DNA of 5,658 nt from CAYRZL01 sp964428795 (GTDB lineage Bacteria; Bacillota; Clostridia; Lachnospirales; Lachnospiraceae): assembly GCA_964428795.1 (NCBI GenBank), contig CAYRZL010000129.1:1-5658 (forward strand). The letters run 5' to 3'. A program made the position numbers and the translations under genes. Every line of letters begins with the position of its first letter. The stretch's first letter is position 1. The notes under the pieces were generated by a model. That model made no database searches, was not told the origin of the DNA, and saw only the letters and a list, made by a program, of their open reading frames with translations. This document shows, piece by piece, positions 1 through 5,658 of this stretch.

Positions 1-839
1 GGATCATCTGAAATCATCAGCGCACCATAAAAGACCGATTGCCATACTGTTTGCCGTTCCGAAATGTTCCCATTATCCTGATAAATCTGTACCGTTTCAT
101 AGGAAATTAACACACAGCCGAGCATTACCGCAAGGATATAAGGAATCAGCCCCTTCAACGGCAAGGGCCTGTGATACAGGGCGAAAACAATCACCAAAAG
201 CAATACAACCGGCAGAGCCACCAGCATCTGAGCCTTTGCGCAGGTCAGAAATCTGGCACAGAATATAAGCACAAAAACATAGAACCAGCCTTTCCCTTCC
301 TGTAAAACAGAAAGATGGACACAGCAGGCCGCAACCAGGAAAACTCCGACAAAAATGCAGCTTTCGCCAAAAAGAGAATTGAGCCAGACAATATAGCTTT
401 CACAAAGAAATGCCACGCACAGACCAACTCCCAGTGGTAATGTATATTTTCCCAGTATCCCATATAAGTCCCGTACAATTGATCCAATACAAAGAATCAG
501 GATTAGATTTAACAGAATACTGAGGTACCACGTGTTAAAAGGCTGTCCGAGAAGCCCGCAAATTCCTCTGATGATCGCGGCGGGATATACCAGGCTGTAC
601 TTAGGATTCAAAAAGGTAAGAGACGTCCAGTCGAACCCGGACCGATATGCATAGGTTTCTATGACCCTGCGGCCCAGCTGTGCGTCCGTATCATAGTAAA
701 TATTTCCTTCCCATATGATACCAAGATGCTCCATCATACGTCCGAAATCGCCATTATTCACACAGCCCGCTCTTGGCTCAACAAATTGGATAAAACCACT
801 CATGAGAAGAGCAAGAGCCAAAACTGCCGCTACTGTATT
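1..839 (-). repeat. Protein-level repeat copy 2 of the membrane protein (residues ~547-826, cut by window edge)
   Basis: This is the second copy of the duplicated membrane unit. It opens with a new hydrophobic helix (about 548-566) after a basic linker. The first outer loop contains GCVNNGDFGR at 571-580, whose D577 is the better candidate catalytic or metal-binding acid of a GT-C fold (inference). VIETY at 605-609 exactly matches copy 1, and helices follow near 650-668, 679-698, 703-720, 731-745, 749-767 and 776-793. The copy stops at SDDP (823-826), which aligns with SEDP at 292-295, so about 250 residues of the unit should lie past the left edge. Confidence 0.82.
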
Positions 840-2477
840 TCGCTTGTCAGAAGCAATGCATAGATACGCTTTTTTCAAAGAAGAAATCCACCGTGGCTGC
901 TTTACGCTCCGCTGCGATAATGCCTGCCATTCATTCTCCCCCTTTGTTATACATAACTCCTTCTGAGTTTTTACAAACCAGACAGACGCCGATTCAGCAG
1001 CCCTACCGACTGCCATAAGTAACAGACTGCCCGCAAATACAAAACCAAATACGGCGAATAGCCTCGCAAGATCCAGAGAATCCTTTCCCATACACATTAC
1101 ATGAAGCGGTACATAGAACCAGATTCCGGCAAACCACAGCCACAGGCATACACCGCAAAGAACCGGAAACCACAGTTCCTTTTTCTTTCTCTGCAGGAAG
1201 AAAATCACAGACACAGTCAACAGTGTCAACAGGATAAAAAGCACGTTCATTCCACTGTAATTTTCCGGGAAAAAGATATGTAGAAGCATATCTGCTGCCG
1301 CCCATACCCTGGTTTTCTTTTCTTCGTCACTGTTTCTTGATCCAACGTCCAGAATCCGCTCATTTTCAAAGCTATTAAATTGTTCGCTCTGCCCCATCAC
1401 CGTTGCAAGAAGCCTGGAGGGATGCTTCAGGTACCAGCTTCTGATCGCAGACAAATTTAGCTGATCGAATAAAAGTTCCGCTTCCTCCTCATCCCTCGGA
1501 TTATGTACATAATTTTCCGCATTCTCATAATAAGACCTTCCGATATCCGCCGCATAGCTTTCGTCCAGCCCAAATTCTTCCAGATCCTTCACCGGATCCT
1601 CTGAATTCTCCAGAAAACCCTGAAACGCGGCATGGTATGCGGATGCGTTTGATTGAATATCCGGGCTGTCCCCGAAATACGCAAGGGATGAATAACAGGA
1701 ACCAAGTACAACCACTCCCGCAACAATTATCGTTATGCCTCTGTGGGGATAATCTGCCCGGCGGCGCCATAAAATTACTGCCGTCATTACGATCACAAAA
1801 GGAATCCATACACACGAAATATCAGATGAATTCAGGCAGAATACCACCGATGCCAGATACAACCCAAGCGCCCGAATGCGTTCCTCCCTCGCATAAGTAA
1901 ACAGGCGAAGAAGCATCGCTGTCATCAAAAGAAAGCTGACTACCACCGTCCCTGTGGTATAAAGAGAGCCGAAATATGCCGTAAAATTCCGGTCTGCAAA
2001 CAGAAGAAGCAGCAGTCCGCCCGGGATCATGGCCCATTTCCCCGCCAGATAAGCGCCTGACCGAATCAGCGAATAAACGGCATATGCTAGCAGCAGCGCA
2101 TAAACGACGGAAAGGTAAACAACAGAAAACCGCAATCCAAACGGCTTAGTAAAAAGCCGGATCAGGGCTATCGGGTATATAATACTGCTGCTTCCGTTCG
2201 GAGACAGTAATTTTGCGTAAGAAAACACAGCGTAATCATAGGTTTCAATCACACGGTCATAGGTGAGCGTTTCCGTACTCTGTGAATCCTCTTCCGTGTA
2301 GCCGAGACCCGCCGCCGACATCACTGTCTCATACTTTCCGGTATCCACAGTCCCCAGCCTGTCCGGGGATAAAATACCCGTTAAAAGGACAACAAAAGCG
2401 GCCAGGCCAAAAACAAGGCCCAGCACTTTTGCACTGTTATTCAGTTCTGTCCGAACGCGGTCCCTGATTTTATTCAT
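1..2477 (-). CDS. Large polytopic membrane protein with tandem-duplicated GT-C-like glycosyltransferase unit (3'-partial)
   Basis: The reading frame opens at ATG 2477 and has no stop to the window edge: 825 complete codons plus CC, so residue 826 is Pro. An SD-like GAGGAAGAGG lies just upstream and the gap to the preceding stop is 16 bases. Visible layout: short cytoplasmic N-terminus; TM1 about 17-36; outer loop 38-98; helices near 117-138, 149-161, 174-192, 203-216, 220-237 and 248-268; a soluble outer loop about 269-395; helices near 411-429, 436-457 and 469-491; a basic linker about 492-546. The pattern then restarts (TM near 548-566, loop with NNGDFGR at 574-580, VIETY at 605-609, further helices to 795). 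Residues 42-295 and 571-826 align almost without gaps, showing an internal duplication with a period of about 530. The topology and acidic first outer loop resemble GT-C transferases using polyprenyl-phosphate sugars. I recall similar Firmicute proteins labelled WsfD-like hexose transferases, but this is memory, not a search. Expected full length is 1,050 residues or more. The open frame and internal duplication are certain; the glycosyltransferase role is an inference. Confidence 0.85.
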   Translation of the reverse strand, partial: MNKIRDRVRTELNNSAKVLGLVFGLAAFVVLLTGILSPDRLGTVDTGKYETVMSAAGLGYTEEDSQSTETLTYDRVIETYDYAVFSYAKLLSPNGSSSIIYPIALIRLFTKPFGLRFSVVYLSVVYALLLAYAVYSLIRSGAYLAGKWAMIPGGLLLLLFADRNFTAYFGSLYTTGTVVVSFLLMTAMLLRLFTYAREERIRALGLYLASVVFCLNSSDISCVWIPFVIVMTAVILWRRRADYPHRGITIIVAGVVVLGSCYSSLAYFGDSPDIQSNASAYHAAFQGFLENSEDPVKDLEEFGLDESYAADIGRSYYENAENYVHNPRDEEEAELLFDQLNLSAIRSWYLKHPSRLLATVMGQSEQFNSFENERILDVGSRNSDEEKKTRVWAAADMLLHIFFPENYSGMNVLFILLTLLTVSVIFFLQRKKKELWFPVLCGVCLWLWFAGIWFYVPLHVMCMGKDSLDLARLFAVFGFVFAGSLLLMAVGRAAESASVWFVKTQKELCITKGENEWQALSQRSVKQPRWISSLKKAYLCIASDKRNTVAAVLALALLMSGFIQFVEPRAGCVNNGDFGRMMEHLGIIWEGNIYYDTDAQLGRRVIETYAYRSGFDWTSLTFLNPKYSLVYPAAIIRGICGLLGQPFNTWYLSILLNLILILCIGSIVRDLYGILGKYTLPLGVGLCVAFLCESYIVWLNSLFGESCIFVGVFLVAACCVHLSVLQEGKGWFYVFVLIFCARFLTCAKAQMLVALPVVLLLVIVFALYHRPLPLKGLIPYILAVMLGCVLISYETVQIYQDNGNISERQTVWQSVFYGALMISDD
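1593..2426 (-). repeat. Protein-level repeat copy 1 of the membrane protein (residues ~18-295)
   Basis: This is the first copy of the duplicated unit. Anchors shared with copy 2 are G42-V44 and G47 (G571, V573, G576), M53 and G57 (M582, G586), the VIETY motif at 76-80 (605-609), Y101-P102 (631-632), I106-R107 (636-637), an Arg ending a helix at 139 (669), S171-L172 (701-702) and the acidic-Pro motif SEDP at 292-295 (SDDP, 823-826). Offsets drift only from 529 to 531. By hand, 12 of 39 positions are identical across 42-80. In this copy the first outer loop reads VDTGKYE and lacks the Asp found after NNG in copy 2. It also shows the rest of the unit (296-546) that copy 2 should have beyond the window. 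Confidence 0.85.
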
Positions 2478-2481
2478 ACAA

Positions 2482-2491
2482 CCTCTTCCTC
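2482..2491 (-). promoter_or_regulatory. Ribosome binding site for the duplicated membrane protein
   Basis: On the minus strand GAGGAAGAGG lies between the TAA of the SGNH gene and ATG 2477. It offers two overlapping SD cores: GAGGA with 9 bases to the ATG and AGAGG with 4. It supports ATG 2477 as the start and translation within a polycistronic message. Confidence 0.7.
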
Positions 2492-2493
2492 GA

Positions 2494-4629
2494 TTATGGT
2501 TCTTCTATACTGCCGTTCACTGTAAACTCCAGAATCATGGCCTGCGAAAAACGGAATTCCTCACCACTGGCATTTACCGCGCAGCCCAGATGCAGTGTGC
2601 CTTCATATTCCGGTGACCTGCTGTATACCGTTTCATCCACTTTTTCCCCATTGATATAAATAGTATAATCGTATTCGTTCTTGATGATCTTCAGCTCAAT
2701 CTCCGGCTGCGGCGGNNNNNNNNNNNNNNNNNNNNNNNNNNNNNNNNNNNNNNNNNNNNNNNNNNNNNNNNNNNNNNNNNNNNNNNNNNNNNNNNNNNNN
2801 NNNNNNNNNNNNNNNTCTTCTCCTTCCTCCACCTGAACATTCTCACCATAATTTCCATACATAATATTGATTGTACCAGGATCCGTGCGGCGCACCAGCA
2901 GGCCATGATAATTCGATTCTTCCTCATTAAAGCAGGACAGATATACCCCAGCTCCTGAACCGGAAGCTTCTGAAAATTTTGTCAGCAGTGTCCAGGAGGA
3001 TTCTGCGTCTTCATACAGGGCTAATCCTGTATCCAGGTATTTGTCATATCCATTTCCGATAAACTGCTGGTTCATTTCAAATTCTGCATCTGTATCTGCA
3101 GCCGGAGCCTGATAGGTTTCCGGCATAGGCAATTCTTCCGGTTCCCAGTTTTTAATCTCCTGTTCATCGAAAGCAGTATCATAGATCTCCAGGTTTTTCA
3201 CGGTCGTATCGCTGTATCGGAAACGCTTCCCTTCCTCATTTAACTGACAGCCCAAAAGTAAAGATCCGTCGTAGGAATCTATACTGTCTAATACGATTTC
3301 TCCGGCTAACATTCCATCTGTGTAGACTTTATAATTCAGCCCATTTTTTACGATCGCCAGATTCATCACATCTGCGTATTCTCTTATTTTTAAATCCTTT
3401 GATCCACTGAATTTAACATATATGGTATTATCTTCCTTACGAACCAATAACCCACGGTAGTGGTCTGTTTCTTCACTAAAGCAGCAAAGCCAGACTTTAT
3501 CTTCTGATGTGCACCTGGTGTCAATCTGAGTAAGCAAGGTATAAGATCCAAAAGGATTCTCGTACAATTTTACTCCTGTATCAAGATACTCCAAGCCGCC
3601 TCCAACAAACTGCTCTTCCATCTTGTAAACGCAATTTTCTTCCATGTCAACTTCGACATTCCAAATATGTCCTTCATCTAATCTTCTGTCTGGGAGATCA
3701 TAATTTTGCTTTATGTATGTTGCCAGATAAGAAGTATATTTTTGTATCCCACTGTCCGTGAAATGCGCGGGATCTTGCCAATCAGTCTCAGTATCAAGAC
3801 CAATTGTTTTATAATTATTAGTAAAATTTAAAAATGGCAATCCTCGCGATCCCGCTATTTCCGCAACTTTATTAAAACGTTTAGCTTCTGTTTCCGGAAT
3901 TTCATATGGAGAAGCAACAAGCAGCAAAGGAATATTTTTTTCCTCACATAAATCAATAATTTTGATAAAATAAGTTCTGGTCTTTTCACCCAATTCCTCT
4001 GTTTCTATGACGTCAGAATAATCCATAATATGAACGGACATCACTGCATCCTTAGAAGATGGTACGCTTTGAATTCCCGTTTTTTTATTCCAAAAAAAAT
4101 CTTGAAAATCTTCTATAGTCAGATCTGAATAACGATAATGATAGGCAGGCAATCCCAAAAATATACTCCATTTATATTCAGGTTCTAAGGAAACACCAAC
4201 TGAGTCCCACTTTTCTTTTGATATTCGCATTCCTATCGTACTTTTTACCGCAGTTTCATAAGCGCTATATTCAATAGCTTGTGTTGCCATATGAGCGTCC
4301 ATTACCACCAGTTTTGGTGTCTGATATTTCAGGCACTCCTTCAGGTAATAATAGGTATTCCATGTCGGCTGCACGCTACCCCAACAGGAATAAGCCGCAA
4401 TTCCCTGCTCATCCCAGAGGATCGAGGGATCGACATTCATCCCCATATGGCTGCTCCCAAGCAGAAGTACGTCGACCGTATCCTCCGGCAGATCATAAAA
4501 ATAATCCATCGGCTGCACGCCGTCTTCATATTTAAATTTTAATACACTGTTTACTAAATAAAACAGGGCCAGAAAACACCCGAGAAAGACAAATGTCTTC
4601 ATTATTTTTTTCAACTTTTCTTTCATCAT
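2494..4629 (-). CDS. Membrane-anchored SGNH (DltD/AlgX-like) hydrolase/acyltransferase with two LamG-like domains; contains assembly gap
   Basis: The protein is 711 residues counting the gap as drawn. A basic N-terminus (KEKLKK) precedes one membrane segment at about 11-30, placing the rest outside the membrane. The catalytic domain spans about 50-312. LLLGSSH at 55-61 is the block I motif with S60 as likely nucleophile (S59 adjacent), and DPAH at 286-289 gives the D286/H289 pair typical of SGNH enzymes. Two LamG/concanavalin-like jellyroll modules follow (about 340-495 and 521-708), joined by a Pro/Glu/Ala-rich linker. Known relatives, DltD and AlgJ/AlgX, partner an MBOAT protein to O-acylate teichoic acid or alginate. 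Here the MBOAT gene lies 9 bases upstream, so polysaccharide O-acylation or deacylation is the best inference, and the LamG modules probably bind glycan. Substrate is unknown. ATG 4629 is immediately followed by ATG 4626; either could be the start, with SD spacing of 5 or 8. The coding sequence is AT-rich in the SGNH core, unlike both flanks. Length and frame across the 100 N are uncertain. Confidence 0.88.
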   Translation of the reverse strand: MMKEKLKKIMKTFVFLGCFLALFYLVNSVLKFKYEDGVQPMDYFYDLPEDTVDVLLLGSSHMGMNVDPSILWDEQGIAAYSCWGSVQPTWNTYYYLKECLKYQTPKLVVMDAHMATQAIEYSAYETAVKSTIGMRISKEKWDSVGVSLEPEYKWSIFLGLPAYHYRYSDLTIEDFQDFFWNKKTGIQSVPSSKDAVMSVHIMDYSDVIETEELGEKTRTYFIKIIDLCEEKNIPLLLVASPYEIPETEAKRFNKVAEIAGSRGLPFLNFTNNYKTIGLDTETDWQDPAHFTDSGIQKYTSYLATYIKQNYDLPDRRLDEGHIWNVEVDMEENCVYKMEEQFVGGGLEYLDTGVKLYENPFGSYTLLTQIDTRCTSEDKVWLCCFSEETDHYRGLLVRKEDNTIYVKFSGSKDLKIREYADVMNLAIVKNGLNYKVYTDGMLAGEIVLDSIDSYDGSLLLGCQLNEEGKRFRYSDTTVKNLEIYDTAFDEQEIKNWEPEELPMPETYQAPAADTDAEFEMNQQFIGNGYDKYLDTGLALYEDAESSWTLLTKFSEASGSGAGVYLSCFNEEESNYHGLLVRRTDPGTINIMYGNYGENVQVEEGEXXXXXXXXXXXXXXXXXXXXXXXXXXXXXXXXXXPPQPEIELKIIKNEYDYTIYINGEKVDETVYSRSPEYEGTLHLGCAVNASGEEFRFSQAMILEFTVNGSIEEP
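2506..3069 (-). repeat. LamG/concanavalin-like module B (residues ~521-708), interrupted by assembly gap
   Basis: This second copy contains QFIGNG, YLDTGLALYE (531-540), SCFNEE (565-570), GLLVRR (576-581), then the gap, then KNEYDYTIYING (650-661), LHLGC (679-683) and FRFSQ (692-696). The flanks on both sides already supply nearly every element of module A. Module A has 19 residues between G409 and K428; module B has 24 plus the gap between G592 and K650. The hidden bases therefore encode an insertion, not a missing part of the core fold. Confidence 0.78.
2716..2815. other. Assembly gap of 100 N
   Basis: Exactly 100 unknown bases lie inside module B. A run of 100 is a common placeholder for a gap of unknown size, so the 34 unknown residues it implies should not be trusted. 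Both flanks happen to be in the same frame with this length. On the coding strand the flanks encode EEGE before the gap and PPQPEIEL after it. Confidence 0.99.
3145..3612 (-). repeat. LamG/concanavalin-like module A (residues ~340-495)
   Basis: This is the first beta-rich module after the SGNH domain. Signature elements are QFVGGG, YLDTGVKLYE (348-357), CCFSEE (382-387), GLLVRK (393-398), KNGLNYKVYTDG (428-439), LLLGC (457-461) and RFRYSD (469-474). The same series occurs in module B at an offset of 183 residues up to the gap. Such jellyroll modules usually bind carbohydrate, but no ligand can be read from the sequence. This copy is complete and serves as the template for judging what the gap in module B hides. 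Confidence 0.8.
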
Positions 4630-4634
4630 GCCGA

Positions 4635-4640
4635 CCTCTC
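4635..4640 (-). promoter_or_regulatory. Ribosome binding site for the SGNH-LamG gene
   Basis: On the minus strand GAGAGG overlaps the TGA stop of the MBOAT gene. It sits 5 bases before ATG 4629 and 8 before ATG 4626. The overlap of stop and SD suggests translational coupling of the two partners. Confidence 0.65.
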
Positions 4641-5658
4641 AGAACTGGAAATAAATAAACTGCGCTGCATCGTAATTCGGCCCGTAGTATCCGAAAATCA
4701 AAATAGTAAAAATAGCAATAAAATAAATCGTCCAGCGAAACCATAGATTCTGTTTTAAAATCAGCTCCCGGATTTGAATATTTCTCTCATGCATAAGATC
4801 CACCACATACAGGACTAATATTGACAATACCCCAATCCAGAAATCAATCTGAGAAAGACCCAGCGTATACAGTGTTCCATCTACGAAAATCCATGGATTG
4901 AATCCGGCGAAAATCCGTCGAATTACAGCCACAGCATCTGCCAGTGTATCTGCACGGAAAAAAACCCAGGTAAAATCCACCAACACAAATGTAATCAATA
5001 CTGAAAGCAGTTTCCAGCTCACACTTTTATCACAAATGCCCAACCTGCTTTTTAACTTTTTCCGCAGATTTTTTGTCTCTGAACCAATCACCTGAAACAG
5101 GCCATTGAGCCCTCCCCATATTACGTATGTCCAGTTTGCGCCGTGCCACAGTCCGCTGGTCAGGAATACAATCATAATATTGCGGTATTTCGCCCATTTC
5201 CCCTTTCGATTTCCACCCAAAGGTATGTATAAATAATCCCGGAACCAGCTGGTCAGGGAAATGTGCCATCTCCGCCAGAAATCCGCCACAGTTACTGCCA
5301 GATAAGGCTGGCGGAAGTTCTCCATCAGCTCGAAACCAAGTACCTGCGCAGATCCGATGGCAATATTGGAGTATCCGGCAAAGTCACAGTAGATCTGAAA
5401 TGCGAAAAAGATAACACCCACGATAATTTCAAAACCGGAATAATAGCTGTGATATTCAAAAACCTGATCAACCAGCACGGACAGCCGGTCCGCCACCACC
5501 ACCTTCTGGAAAAACCCCCATAGCATCATCATAAGGCCTCGACAAACCCTGTCATAGTTGAACGGATGCTTTTCGTAAAACTGCTCCAGCAATCTGGAGG
5601 AACGCTCGATCGGGCCTGCGACCAGCTGAGGGAAAAAGGATACGAACACCATATATTT
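4639..5658 (-). CDS. MBOAT family membrane O-acyltransferase (AlgI/DltB type), 5'-partial
   Basis: The frame is open to the right edge, so 339 C-terminal residues are seen. The ATG at 5652 is very unlikely to be the start, because the following FVSFFPQLVAGPIERSSRLL is an internal conserved block of this family and members are usually about 450-500 residues, leaving roughly 130-150 missing. Counting from that Met, visible motifs are FQIYCDFAGYSNIAIG (85-100), FWRRWHISLTSWFRDYLYIP (125-144), TSGLWHG with the invariant catalytic His at 170, FTWVFFRAD (227-235) and the typical C-terminal FIYFQF. Several hydrophobic helices occur (about 39-56, 76-97, 160-187, 214-233, 270-287, 306-323). Known AlgI and DltB proteins move acyl groups across the membrane to a polymer with help from an extracytoplasmic SGNH partner, and such a partner is encoded 9 bases downstream. 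Substrate and acyl donor cannot be told here; D-alanyl transfer is less likely, as no other dlt gene is visible. Confidence 0.93.
   Translation of the reverse strand, partial: KYMVFVSFFPQLVAGPIERSSRLLEQFYEKHPFNYDRVCRGLMMMLWGFFQKVVVADRLSVLVDQVFEYHSYYSGFEIIVGVIFFAFQIYCDFAGYSNIAIGSAQVLGFELMENFRQPYLAVTVADFWRRWHISLTSWFRDYLYIPLGGNRKGKWAKYRNIMIVFLTSGLWHGANWTYVIWGGLNGLFQVIGSETKNLRKKLKSRLGICDKSVSWKLLSVLITFVLVDFTWVFFRADTLADAVAVIRRIFAGFNPWIFVDGTLYTLGLSQIDFWIGVLSILVLYVVDLMHERNIQIRELILKQNLWFRWTIYFIAIFTILIFGYYGPNYDAAQFIYFQF

Noticed and set aside
715..1900. Plus-strand reading frames at 715-966, 1101-1283 and 1637-1900.
   Set aside because: They lie antisense to the strong membrane-protein frame, have no recognisable domain or convincing SD, and have atypical composition.
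1..2477. The left half first looks like a broken or frameshifted region, because only short closed reading frames appear in several frames.
   Set aside because: Reading the minus strand from ATG 2477 gives one uninterrupted membrane-protein frame to the window edge. The short frames are shadows of it.
3781..4140. AT-rich stretches that could look like promoters.
   Set aside because: They lie within the coding region of the conserved SGNH domain and no well-spaced -35/-10 pair stood out.
4279..4542. Two overlapping plus-strand frames near 4280-4540.
   Set aside because: They are antisense to the conserved N-terminal and GSSH region of the SGNH gene, and have no family resemblance.
4570..4600. 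Possible lipoprotein signal (LGC at residues 16-18) in the SGNH protein.
   Set aside because: The hydrophobic stretch runs on well past Cys18 to about residue 30, unlike a lipobox at the end of a signal peptide. A membrane anchor fits better.
5650..5652. ATG at 5652 as the start of the MBOAT gene.
   Set aside because: The frame stays open upstream, there is no SD visible in the six remaining bases, and the following residues match an internal conserved block of the family.
2494..5658. A true dlt operon for D-alanylation of teichoic acid.
   Set aside because: No DltA or DltC is visible, the SGNH protein carries LamG modules, and the next gene is a large membrane transferase. The resemblance is at family level only.

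Overview
The window carries three genes, all on the minus strand. They are packed head to tail (gaps of 9 and 16 bases) and fill the whole window, so they read as one operon transcribed from right to left. Both ends cut through a gene. I see no promoter, terminator, RNA gene, mobile element or CRISPR array, and no gene-free stretch longer than 16 bases. Coding style, Shine-Dalgarno sites and family resemblance suggest a Gram-positive Clostridia (Lachnospiraceae-like gut Firmicute). That is an inference from gene type, not a marker-based assignment. A run of exactly 100 Ns shows the source is a scaffolded draft or metagenome assembly.

Layout in order of transcription. (1) 5658-4639: the C-terminal ~339 residues of an MBOAT membrane O-acyltransferase (AlgI/DltB type), with its start beyond the right edge. 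(2) 4629-2494: a membrane-anchored, extracytoplasmic SGNH/DltD-AlgX-like hydrolase or acyltransferase domain followed by two tandem LamG/concanavalin-like modules. The second module is interrupted by the N gap. (3) 2477-1: a very large polytopic membrane protein, open to the left edge (825 full codons visible, then CC, so residue 826 must be Pro). It is built of two tandem copies of the same ~530-residue unit and looks like a GT-C-type glycosyltransferase or related glycan membrane protein.

How they may work together (inference). The MBOAT protein passes acyl groups across the membrane. The SGNH protein receives or places them on a surface polysaccharide, which its LamG modules may hold. The doubled GT-C-like protein could add side-chain sugars from a polyprenyl-linked donor outside the membrane. 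This would be a surface-glycan decoration cassette. The most unusual points are the duplicated membrane enzyme with unlike candidate catalytic loops in its two halves, the SGNH-LamG-LamG architecture, and a sharp GC drop inside the SGNH domain that suggests a mosaic gene.
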